In this document: positions 53,820 to 63,700 of the stretch, in pieces
How positions within the stretch are numbered: position 1 is the first letter of the stretch
Layout of the letters: every line of letters starts with the position of its first letter
NCBI GenBank assembly: GCA_026625165.1
Contig: CP112999.1
Location: forward strand, 992,001 to 1,056,000
Origin: Methanoregula sp.
GTDB lineage: Archaea; Halobacteriota; Methanomicrobia; Methanomicrobiales; Methanospirillaceae
DNA: 64,000 bases
Direction of reading: 5' to 3'
Notes under the pieces: generated by a model
Seen by the model: only the letters and a program-made list of their open reading frames with translations
What the model was told of the DNA's origin: nothing
Database searches by the model: none
Translations under genes and position numbers: made by a program

Positions 53820-54845
53820 TCATCCATGTTTCTTATGATAGAGATGCCAGATCTTGCAGGCGCCTTCATGACTCACCATGCACGGGCCGACCGGAGTCCG
53901 TGGCGTGCAGGCTGTTCCAAACATCTTACAGTCTGATGGTTGGGCAATACCACGGAGCACTTTGTCACAGATGCAAGAGGGATGTTTTCCGACATGCTTA
54001 AACACAATCCCAAACTTCTTTTTCGCATCATATTGCCCGAACTCCTTTTTAACCTGTAGCCCTGATCCCGGGATTACCGGAAACCCGCGCCACTCCACAT
54101 CAGATGGTTCAAAGACTTTATACATCACGCTTTTTGCCTTGGTATTGCCTTCCCGGGTGACAGCGCGGGGATATGCGTTATCCACCCGGCTTGTCCCTTC
54201 CTGTACCTGGCGGACAAGCATGAGAAGCCCTAGCAGGATATCTTCCGGTTCAAAACCGGCAACAACCTGCGGCACCGGGAACTTCTCATAGTCTGCATAT
54301 CCAGTGACCGTACAGACATGCCCGGGCAGCATGAACCCATTCAGCTTTGCCTCGCCCTGTTCCAGCAACCACTTCATCGCTGGTGGGACGATCCGGTGAC
54401 AGGAAAGGATCGAAAAATTTTTTGGCGGCTTTGTAAGGATAGTTGCCGCTACTGTGGGAGCAGTTGTCTCAAATCCCACTGATATAAATACGACCTCCTT
54501 GTCAGTCTTCTGTGCAATCTCGACTGCCTTATGAACGCCCTGCACCACCCGCACATCGCCACCGCACGATTCAAGCGAGCCTTTTGTCCCCGGTACCCGG
54601 AGCAGGTCCCCGTACGTCGTGACAATGCACCCTTTTTCCACCAATTCCAGTGCAGCATCGATCTCACCCTGTGGCGTGATACAGACCGGGCACCCCGGCC
54701 CCATGACGATCTTTAGCTGTTTAGGGAGCACGGACCGGAGCCCTGCTCGTGCAATTGCCGCCTCATGAGTCCCGCAGATATGCATGAAACATAGGTCGCG
54801 GTCAGTGATATCATCAAGCGTCTGTAAAATCGTTCTCTCCGCCAT
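53820..54845 (-). CDS. hypD: Hydrogenase maturation protein HypD
   Basis: A 341-residue Fe-S protein that, with HypC, assembles the Fe(CN)2CO group of [NiFe]-hydrogenases. Key segments are Phe-Met-His-Ile-Cys-Gly-Thr-His-Glu at the start, Gly-Pro-Gly-Cys-Pro-Val-Cys-Ile-Thr-Pro near residue 50, and the C-terminal 4Fe-4S cysteines (Ser-Cys-Ile-Cys, Phe-Gly-Thr-Ala-Cys-Thr-Pro). Methanogens need it for their F420-reducing and membrane hydrogenases. No other hyp gene is next to it. It is divergent from the MscS gene with only 46 bases between starts. Confidence 0.96.
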   Translation of the reverse strand: MAERTILQTLDDITDRDLCFMHICGTHEAAIARAGLRSVLPKQLKIVMGPGCPVCITPQGEIDAALELVEKGCIVTTYGDLLRVPGTKGSLESCGGDVRVVQGVHKAVEIAQKTDKEVVFISVGFETTAPTVAATILTKPPKNFSILSCHRIVPPAMKWLLEQGEAKLNGFMLPGHVCTVTGYADYEKFPVPQVVAGFEPEDILLGLLMLVRQVQEGTSRVDNAYPRAVTREGNTKAKSVMYKVFEPSDVEWRGFPVIPGSGLQVKKEFGQYDAKKKFGIVFKHVGKHPSCICDKVLRGIAQPSDCKMFGTACTPRTPVGPCMVSHEGACKIWHLYHKKHG

Positions 54846-54891
54846 GAAATCCTATAGATATATAGAACCCGGCCACATAAGCTGTACGCAT

Positions 54892-55923
54892 ATGGACATG
54901 GGATATTTTTATGCAGCAGTCACCGTACTTTTTGGTGTCCTGCTCGCAATTATTGCACGCCTGATCGTCAGCTGGCTTAAAACCAAAGCGGACACGACCA
55001 ATACCCGTTGGGATGATATCATAATTGCCGCGATCGGAAAACCCCTGCAGGTCACAATCATAGCGGTCGCGGTCTACATTGCCCTCAAGAATTTTGGTAT
55101 CGTGCCTGACCAGTACCAGTGGCTGCTTGATGACCGGTTCATTAATACGTTTTATATTATCATTGGAGCATGGGTGCTCTCATCATTTCTTCATGATATT
55201 ATCATTATATATGGCCATGCATTTGCTGAAAAATCGGAAAGTGACTGGGATGACCGGCTCATCGAACTGCTTGAGCTTGTTGCAAAATATGTAATCTGGT
55301 TTGCTGCGATCATCCTCATACTCGCAACCTTTAAAGTGGACATCACCCCGTTTCTCGCAGGTGCCGGTATCGCTGGTCTCGCCATTGCGCTCGCCGCACA
55401 GGACGTCATCTCAAACTTTTTTGGCGGGGCAATCATCGCCGTTGATAAACCGTTCAAGGTAAACGACCGGATAAAGATCGACGCGTATATAGGAGACGTT
55501 GTCAGCATTGGTCCTCGCAGCACCCGCATCAGGACACTAGACTACCAGATCGTTACGATTCCCAACAACAAGATCACCACCAACATCATCGTGAACTATG
55601 CGATGCCGGACCAGAAACTGCGCATAACCATCCCGGTGAGCGTTGCATACGGCAGCGATATTAAGAAGGTGAAAGCGGTCCTTCTCGAAATTGCACACGA
55701 TGTGATCGGGAAAACCCAATACCTGCTCTCAGATCCTGCCCCCAACGTCTTCTTCCTTGAATTCGGGGATTCGGGTTTGAAGTTTGTCCTCTATGTCTGG
55801 GCAAAGGCTTTCAATCTCCCGGATCAGATAAAGGACGCCGTCAATTCCCAGATCGCCGAACGGTTCGCTGCAGACGGTATCGAGATCCCGTTCCCGCAGG
55901 TTGAAGTGAAATTAAAAGGGTAA
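54892..55923 (+). CDS. MscS-family mechanosensitive channel
   Basis: A 343-residue channel. Transmembrane helices are at residues about 3-25, 45-65, 85-105, 125-145 and 145-175; the pore-lining TM3 reads Ala-Gly-Ile-Ala-Gly-Leu-Ala-Ile-Ala-Leu-Ala-Ala, followed by Asp-Val-Ile-Ser-Asn-Phe-Phe-Gly-Gly, the MscS hallmark. The beta domain has Val-Ile-Val-Asn-Tyr. It releases ions during osmotic downshift. ATG 54892 (ATG 54898 also possible) has no Shine-Dalgarno, and an A+T box TATAGATATATAG lies 27-40 bases upstream, so the mRNA may be leaderless. The long open frame from 54784 would run into hypD and is not used. Confidence 0.93.
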   Translation: MDMGYFYAAVTVLFGVLLAIIARLIVSWLKTKADTTNTRWDDIIIAAIGKPLQVTIIAVAVYIALKNFGIVPDQYQWLLDDRFINTFYIIIGAWVLSSFLHDIIIIYGHAFAEKSESDWDDRLIELLELVAKYVIWFAAIILILATFKVDITPFLAGAGIAGLAIALAAQDVISNFFGGAIIAVDKPFKVNDRIKIDAYIGDVVSIGPRSTRIRTLDYQIVTIPNNKITTNIIVNYAMPDQKLRITIPVSVAYGSDIKKVKAVLLEIAHDVIGKTQYLLSDPAPNVFFLEFGDSGLKFVLYVWAKAFNLPDQIKDAVNSQIAERFAADGIEIPFPQVEVKLKG

Positions 55924-55944
55924 TTTTTTTAAAAAAAAAAAGAT

Positions 55945-55970
55945 ATCCGGAATATAAATTCCGGATTTTT
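55945..55970 (+). terminator. Stem-loop terminator after the MscS gene
   Basis: ATCCGGAAT and ATTCCGGAT form a perfect 9-bp stem around loop ATAA, followed by TTTT, 22 bases after the stop codon. Intrinsic-type terminators of this form occur in archaea, although T-runs alone usually suffice. Confidence 0.6.
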
Positions 55971-56146
55971 AATCCATAAATTCCCGGACGGTTTGCACCA
56001 ATATTTCCTAATTACGGTCAAAAAAGCATCTTTTTTTATCATAAAATTGCCAGGAAAGAGATTTATTTTTTCATTCCGGGATTGCTTATATTTGATTCAT
56101 TTTCAACCCAACGGCTATAATTACCCCGGACTACACCATCTTTTAT

Positions 56147-56857
56147 ATGTTCGGCGTTTCAACCTTCTGCCTCCATGACCGGTCACTTGAATCAGCACTT
56201 GACCAGATCAGTGCAATTTCAGATTTTATAGAGGTAATGGACGAAGGGTTCCATTATCTGAAGAGTGCCGAACCCCTGCAGAGTTATTCTGTAAAATTTT
56301 CCGTTCACTCCCCCTGCCGTGGGACAAATATTGCAAGCCTTCTCGAACAGATCCGCAGGGCGAGTGTTGAGGTAATGGGGGAATGTTTTACCATCGCAGC
56401 GGAAGTAAATGCCGGCGTAGTCGTCCATCCCGGATATTTTGCATGGGTGGAGGAACGGGAAAAAGCGGAGAACCAGTGTAAAAAGTCAATATCTGAACTC
56501 ACACACCTTTCTGCTGAACACGGAGTCCCGTTTTATATCGAGAACATGGGGGATTGGGAATATTTCCTGCTCAAGACACCCGGTGAACTGCCACTCATCG
56601 GAAATGCCCGGTTTGCACTGGACGTGGGGCACGCCCACCAGAACCATTGCCTTGAAGAGTTCCTCTCAGTTACTGCCCAGCACTTCCACCTTCATGATAA
56701 TGACGGGAAAAGCGATACTCATGCAACAGTCGGTGACGGCACTATCGATTTTGGTCCGGTGATGAAAATAGTAAAAAAGTCTGGGATCCGTCCCGTAATT
56801 GAGGTTGCAACGTATGATGGCGTGCTCAAAAGCATCGAACGGTTAAAAGCATTTTAA
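56147..56857 (+). CDS. Sugar-phosphate isomerase/epimerase (xylose isomerase-like TIM barrel)
   Basis: A 236-residue AP-endonuclease-2/TIM-barrel protein. Metal-ligand regions are Val-Val-His-Pro-Gly-Tyr, Glu-Asn-Met-Gly, Asp-Val-Gly-His-Ala-His and Leu-His-Asp-Asn-Asp-Gly-Lys, as in endonuclease IV-type isomerases and epimerases. It isomerises or epimerises an unknown sugar or sugar phosphate. Standing alone, it gives no pathway clue. A TTTATATG sequence at the start suggests that the real promoter is further upstream. Confidence 0.85.
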   Translation: MFGVSTFCLHDRSLESALDQISAISDFIEVMDEGFHYLKSAEPLQSYSVKFSVHSPCRGTNIASLLEQIRRASVEVMGECFTIAAEVNAGVVVHPGYFAWVEEREKAENQCKKSISELTHLSAEHGVPFYIENMGDWEYFLLKTPGELPLIGNARFALDVGHAHQNHCLEEFLSVTAQHFHLHDNDGKSDTHATVGDGTIDFGPVMKIVKKSGIRPVIEVATYDGVLKSIERLKAF

Positions 56858-56936
56858 ATGGGATACTGTTATCATCATTTATTTTGGTCTAACCCGGTTA
56901 AGTGAAAACAACATGGGCCTTTGAGGTTCCGCAACG

Positions 56937-56944
56937 TTTTATAA
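56937..56944 (+). promoter_or_regulatory. Box A promoter of tRNA-Thr
   Basis: TTTTATAA about 30 bases upstream of the tRNA 5' end, the normal spacing for an archaeal stable-RNA promoter. Confidence 0.6.
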
Positions 56945-56973
56945 CGAATACCCCCAACGTATCTAGGCAATCT

Positions 56974-57047
56974 GCCTATGTGACACAGCCCGGCAGTGTG
57001 CCTCCTTGGTAAGGAGGAAGTCCCGAGTTCAAATCTCGGCATAGGCT
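56974..57047 (+). tRNA. tRNA-Thr (anticodon GGU)
   Basis: A 74-base cloverleaf: acceptor GCCTATG with CATAGGC, discriminator T. The anticodon stem CCTCC/GGAGG holds loop TTGGTAA with anticodon GGT, reading ACC/ACU. The T-arm has AGTTCAAATCT. It is followed by a T-rich tail. Confidence 0.94.
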
Positions 57048-57208
57048 TGCATTGTTTTTTTTAAAAATTTTTAACATGCCTTTAATTTTTTTATTTCTTT
57101 CTATATTTTCAGAATTGGGGCTTATTTTGAATATATTTGTAAAATGATTTTTAAAAATGCACATGAATATTATATATGTGCGAATGAATAGTAATAGATT
57201 GTTTATTT

Positions 57209-57373
57209 ATGCTGAACATAGAATCGGGGCGTGATGTGTTCATCATCTGGCTCTCATTATGCGCCGGGGCAATTGTCCAGTACTTCACCAACAGTCTTAC
57301 TATCCTCATCATTCTCATATCCATCGTGTGCGCACTCACTGGATTATTCATCTACCGGAAGGTAGGAAAATAA
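57209..57373 (+). CDS. Small membrane protein (54 aa)
   Basis: A 54-residue protein with two hydrophobic helices: residues about 10-24 (Phe-Ile-Ile-Trp-Leu-Ser-Leu-Cys-Ala-Gly) and 29-49 (Leu-Thr-Ile-Leu-Ile-Ile-Leu-Ile), and basic ends (Arg-Lys ... Gly-Lys). The even hydrophobic pattern and basic termini support a real protein although there is no family match. It lies between tRNA-Thr and the TPR gene, outside any obvious operon. Confidence 0.5.
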   Translation: MLNIESGRDVFIIWLSLCAGAIVQYFTNSLTILIILISIVCALTGLFIYRKVGK

Positions 57374-57714
57374 AAGAAAATTCCTCACATAAAATTTTTA
57401 TCGCCCTGATTACTGAACTAAAATTCCCAGCATGACTTATCTGCTTTCATACAGGTCGGACTCAAAAAGCCCTTTGTGTAATTCTTATAAAAATGGACAT
57501 AAAAATATTTCGAGGATGATCCGATAAAATAACCGGTATTCCCGCAGGGAGTTCCAGGTAATGTCCGTATAATAATATTATTCTTCATTCCAGTAGAGTT
57601 GTACAATACCAGAAAGGGTATAACCGTTTTTGTAAAAACGTATATAAACACAAAAACCGGGCGAAAAGACCAGACTACCATGCCAGCGATACACAGGAAA
57701 AGGGAGACCGTTTC
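57374..57714. other. 341-base intergenic region before the TPR gene
   Basis: No coding frame is convincing (one minus-strand frame at 57418-57681 has no conserved sequence). Near its end are a 7-bp dyad and a box A, described separately, and the ribosome site AGGGAG before ATG 57715. Confidence 0.5.
57625..57649 (+). promoter_or_regulatory. Palindrome abutting the box A of the TPR gene
   Basis: CGTTTTT (57625-57631) and AAAAACG (57634-57640) are complements around GT, directly followed by box A GTATATAAA (57640-57648). Initiation near 57670 would leave a 45-base leader. A regulator bound here would overlap the TFB recognition element and repress transcription. Confidence 0.5.
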
Positions 57715-60700
57715 ATGAGCAGGACTGATGCAGAACGCCTTTTACGACAGGGCATCGAGCTCTACGATCTCGGGCGGTTTGCGGAGGCGATCATCACCTT
57801 TGACCGGGCACTCGAACTGTTCCCAAAACTTGCAAAAGCGAATTATTTCAAGGGGATCGCTCTTTATGATCTCGGCCATTTTGAAGAAGCGATTGCCGCA
57901 TACGAGCAGGCAATCCGTATCGAGCCTTCTGAAGCCAGTGCATGGTACAACAAAGCGGCAACACTCGCGCAACTCGGGAGAACCGAGGAAGCGCTTGAAG
58001 CCTGCGAACGGCTCCTTTCGATCAAATTCGATAATGCCGAAGCATGGATCCTCAAGGGAATCTCGCTGTACGAACTTGGCAGGTTCAAGGATGCGATCTC
58101 CGCCTATGACCATGCGCTCGCCATCGATCCGCACCATGCCAAGGTGCACTACAATAAAGGGATCGCACTTGCTGACCTTAGCCGGCACCATGAGGCAATC
58201 ATTGCCTATGACAAAGCGATCGAGAACATACCGACCTATGCCAAGGCATTCTATAACAAAGGCACATCCCTGTATGAGATTGGAAAATATGATGATGCCC
58301 TCGCTGCTTTTGAACGGGTGCTCGCGCTCGATCCCTCTGATATCTGGGTCTGGTATTTCAAATGCTACATCTTTGCCAAACAGGAACGGTATGAAGAAGC
58401 AGTTGACGCCGCGGAGCGGTTCATAAAAACGGAACCGGAGCACGCGGATATCTGGGTCATACTTGGTATTTCCTTATACAAACTCGGGCGTCCTCAGGAC
58501 GCGATACCGGCATTTGACCGTGCACTGGAAAAAAACCCGCAAATCACCGATGCATGGTTGTATAAAGGCCTTGCAGCCAATGAACTTCACCACGAGCAAG
58601 ACGCTATTGCCTCCTTAAACAAGGCTCTCGCGATCAGCCCGGCAAATGCGCAGGCATATTACCAACGAGGACTCGCCCACCAGAACTTGCGCGAGTTCCG
58701 GGAGGCGGCCGATGATTTCGACCGCTCCCTTTCCTTTGAGTCAGAAAACCCTGACACGCTCCTCAATAAAGGAGTTGTGTGTATCCACCTTCACCGGTAC
58801 GAAGACGCGCTGGACGCGCTGAACCGGTCGATTGCTAAACAACCGGCGGTTGCACGCGCAATGTACCTTAAGGGAGTGACCCTCACCAAACTCGGGAGGC
58901 ACCGCGAAGCGGTCGATGCATTTGAAAGCACGATTAAACAGGATCCCGCATGTGCGAATGCGATGTACAGGCAGGGTGTCTGTTACGCAAGCTTCGGCCG
59001 GTTTTCCGATGCAATCGCAGCCTTTGACCGGGCTGTTGCGATCAATCCTTCCTTTGCCCTTGCAGTATACCACAAGGGGTTTGCCCTTGCCCGGCTCGGA
59101 AAATACGATGATGCAATCGGGGAATATGAGCGTACAATTGCCTTGGACCCCGGGTATGCACCTGCCTACCACCAGAAAGGGACCATCCTTATAAAACTGA
59201 ACCGGTACCAGGAAGCAATTGCTGCGTTTGACAAGAGCATCGGGATAAAACCGGGTTTTGCACAGGCATATTTTGACAAGGGTATGGCGCTGATGAAACT
59301 CGAACGGTACGGGGATGCAATTCTTGCATTCGATTCGGCGCTGGAGATAAACAACAATTATGTTGCAGCTCATTTCAACCGCGGCCGTGCATTACTTGAA
59401 CTCAACGAATATGAAGATGCTGTCCATGCGTTTGACAGCACATTGGGAATTGACCCGTCATTTTCTCCTGCGATCGCAAACAAAGGCAGGGCATTCATGC
59501 AGATGGAGCGGTATTCCGATGCGGTGGAAGTGTACGATGCATTGCTTGCCATAACACCCCAGAACCCGGCAGCTCTTTATGAAAAAGGGATCGCACTTGC
59601 CAGACTCGGCAGGTCAGAAGAAGCAGTAACTGTACTTGACGCCGCTCTTGAACAGAACCCGGCCCTTACTGATGGATGGGTATACAAGGGTATCGCTCTT
59701 TCAAAAATGGGGTTGCTGGAAGAGGCGATCGCTGCTTTTGATACCTCAATCCGGATCAATCCCTCCCTCTTCGATCCCGCCATCCGCAGGAGTATCGCAT
59801 TGTATGAGCTTGGCCGGTTTGAAGAAGCCATAGAGGGGTTCAACCACGCGCTCGAAACCAACCCTAATAACGCGCGGGCCTGGTGCTTCAAAGGTATTTC
59901 CCAGCTTGGGCTGGACCGGTTTGAGGATGCTATACGGTCATTTGACCGGGCTATTGAAAATGACCGGCGGTGTGCCCGTGCGTATTACGAGAAGGGCAAT
60001 GCTCTGTCCCAGCTCAACCGGCAGCTCGAAGCTGTCATCGCATATGAGAAGGCGCTGGAGATTAAACCGTCGCATGCATCTGCCCATTACCGTAAAGGGG
60101 TCGCCCTCGCCCAGAAAGACCGGTATGACGAGGCAATACATGCATTTGAAAGTGCTCTTGCGATCGACCCGAAGAACGCGGATGGTTATTACTACCTCGG
60201 CATCGCGCTTGCAGGGCGCGACCGTTATGACGACGCAATACTGGCTTTTGAAAATTGTCTCGCCCTGTCCCCGGGCAATGTATCTGCATATTACTACAAA
60301 GGGATTGCCCATATCCAGTGTAACCAGTACGAACAGGCGGTTGATAATTTTGAAAAGACCATCGAGTCCGAACCAGATAACCCGCTCGCAAATTATTACC
60401 TTGGTGTTGCTCTCCTTCAGAGTGAAAAATTCAAAGATTCCATCGCAGCCTTCACGAGGGCCATCGATCTTGATCCCTCCCTCTCCGATGCATGGATGTA
60501 CCGTGGCATCGCATTCTTCTCAATTGAGCAGTACGAGGACGCAATCTCCTCGCTTGACAAAAGCCTTGCCGTCCACCCCTCTTCAGTTGAAGCATTGATG
60601 TGCAGGGGCAATTCGCTTTTCAGAATTTCCCGGTTTTTGGAAGCATCCGAGACATTTGAAAAGGTGCTCACCATCAGCCCGACGCTGGTTGATGCATGGA

Positions 60701-63700
60701 TGCAGAGAGGCAATGCCCTGTACAAACTCGGACGCAAACAGGATGCCCTGATCGCGTTCACAAAAGCGCTGGAAGTTAATCCTGACCGTGCAGACGGTTG
60801 GACAAACAAGGGACATGCACTCTATGATATCGGAAAGCTGCAGGATGCGCTGGGGGCGTACAACAAAGCGCTTGACCTCAATCCATCGCTCGGTGATGTA
60901 TGGATGCGCAGGGGCGATGCACTCAACGAACTCGGGAAAACAAAAGAAGCCATTTCCTCGTTCCAGAAATCCTTAAACATTGAACCAAACCAGACTGACG
61001 GTTGGATCAAGAAGGGAAAATCCCTGTTTGAACTCGGGCGTTACCAGGATGCCATTGATGCGCTTGACAATGCGATCGCCCTTGACCAGCGCAGTATCGA
61101 AGCATTCTACCAGAAAGGGCTGGCACTTGAAAAGATCAACCGCAACGATGAAGCGATTATGGTCTTTGACCTCCTTCTGGAGATCAATCCGGGATTCAAC
61201 GATGCCCAGTTCCATAAGGGAGTCGTGCTCTCAAAACTGGGTCGCCACAAGGATGCCATCCTGTCATTTGACCGGATCATACAGCTGACTCCGGCCTTTG
61301 CACCGGCATGGTACCTCCGGGGGAGGTCACTTGTCGAGACAGGCCGGTTCCAGGATGCACTGGACTCGTTTGACAAGACACTCGCGATCGAACCGGCTTA
61401 TAACGAAGTCCATTATTACCGGGGGTTCGCGCTCATTAAACTCGGAAGGTATGCTGAAGCAATCGAAGCTCTTGACACAAACCTCGCAAAAGACACGAGT
61501 AATGCATCAGGATATTATTACAAGGGCATTGCACTTGCTAAAGTCCACAGGTATGACGAAGCACTTGCAGCATTTGACCGGACATTACTCAATGACCCGT
61601 ACAACCCTCTTGCCCATTATCACCGGGGCAGGGCGCTCGCCGAACTCGGGCGGCACACTGATGCAATCGAAGCTTTTGGGGAAACTCTTGCACTCAAGCC
61701 AAAATACACCGACGCCCGTATGCGTATGGGCATCTCCCTGTATTATCTGGGAAAATTCAGGGAAGCAATCAGCGAATTTGATACAGTCCTTTCTGAAAAT
61801 CCTAACAATTTCCACGCCCATTACTACAAAGGACGGTCACTATCCGACCTCGGAAAATTTGCAGATGCACTTGATGCCTATGAACATGCAATTGAGATCG
61901 ATTCCCGCTTCACCGATGCATTATATCATAAAGGGCTGGCACTGATATCACTCGTCCAGTTCGATGAAGCAGTCGTGGCATTTGACCAGGCAATTGAACT
62001 TGACCCGCATTACGCCCTGGCCCAGTTCAATCGGGGTATTGCGCTTGTCCGCAAGGGAAACCATCAGCCCGCACTCGACTCGTTTATGAAGGCAACGGCA
62101 CTGATGCCAAAATACGCCCCGGCATTTTACGAAAGGGGCCTCGCACAAGCTCTTCTCGGCCTTAACAATGATGCTGCGGAATCGTTTGACCGCGCTCTCG
62201 AAATCGATGCCAGCCTCACCGACGCAGCTCTTCATAAAGGACTTGCACTTTTTGAACTGGGGCGGTATGAAGATTCACTTATCGCATTTGAACAGGCAAT
62301 CTCGGTCAACAAGAATTTTGCGCTCGCATGGTACTACAAGGGGCGCGCACTTGCAGCACTGGGGCGGGACGATGATGCAGTCCGGGCATTCGATACCTCG
62401 CTTGAACATGATAACACAAATGCGCAGGCTTTTTACGACCGGGGAATTGCCCAGATTACCCTTGGTAAATTCACAGATTCAATCGAATCGTTTGACAGAG
62501 TCCTGGAATTTATTCCCAATTACTCGCCTGCATTCTTCCACAAAGGACTTGCTCTCACAAAAAGCGGAATGCACGAGGAAGCCGTACTTGCTTTCTCGAT
62601 CGCGATAGAGATCAACCCCAAAGACAGTACAGCCCATTTCCAGAAGGGTATGGCACTCGCACAGACCGGTGACCATACGGGAGCTCTGGAATCCTTTGAT
62701 GCGGCTCTTGCAATCAGCCCGGATAAAGGCGATGTACTGTACGAAAAAGGACTGTCATTTGCCGAGCTGGGGCGGCACACTGATGCAGTCAGTGCTTTTG
62801 ATTCAGTCCTGCAGATCGAACCCGGCAATATTAACGCCCTATACCACCGCGGGTTATCGCTTGCGGAACTGGGATCCTATGCTGACGCGGTCGATGCCCT
62901 CTCCCGGACTTTAGACAGTAATCCGAAACTGGCAAACGGGTGGGTGATAAAAGGGATCTGCCTCTTCTCCTTAGAGAGGCACCAGGACGCCCTGCTTGCC
63001 TATGCCGCTGCAATCGAACTGGAACCGTCAAACCCGCACACATGGTATTATCGCGGGAGAGCGCTCCTTGCGCTCGGCAACAGCTCGGAAGCGATCGATG
63101 CATTTGACCACGCGATCTCCCTGCAGCCGGATTTCGGTGAAGCCCATTACCAAAAGGGGCTTGCCCTGTTTAAGCTGGAGAAATTCGATGATGCAAAAGA
63201 AGCGTTTGAAGCGACCCTGGCCCTCATCCCGGACTATCCTGATGCACTTATCCAGATGGGAAGATCGTGCGCAAAAAAAGGAAGTTATGCCGAATCAGTA
63301 CAGGTCTTTGACCGGGTCCTTTTGTCAGACCCGGTAAACATCATTGCTTTATATGGAAAGGCGCGGGCGCTTGACCATCTCGGTGAGTACGACAAGGCTG
63401 TGGCCGCTTATACACGGGTTGTAAAAGCCCGGCCTGAATGCGACCGTGCCCTGTATTACAAGGGATGTGCACTTGCACGGATGGGAAAACATCCGCCTGC
63501 AATCGATACTTTCCGTCGGGCCCTTGATATTAACCCATCATACCGGGAATCGTGGTTTGAACAGGGCAGATCCCTTTTTACCCTTCAACGGTATGACGAG
63601 GCAGCCTCATCCTTTGATCAGGCGCTGGCAATCAATCCTGACGATACAGAATCATCAGTACAGAAAGGGCGCTCCCTTTTCCGTCTTGAACGATTTGAAG

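Noticed and set aside
54784-54891. Longer N-terminus for the MscS channel
   Set aside because: It would overlap hypD in the opposite strand and adds no membrane-protein sequence; ATG 54892 fits the first helix.
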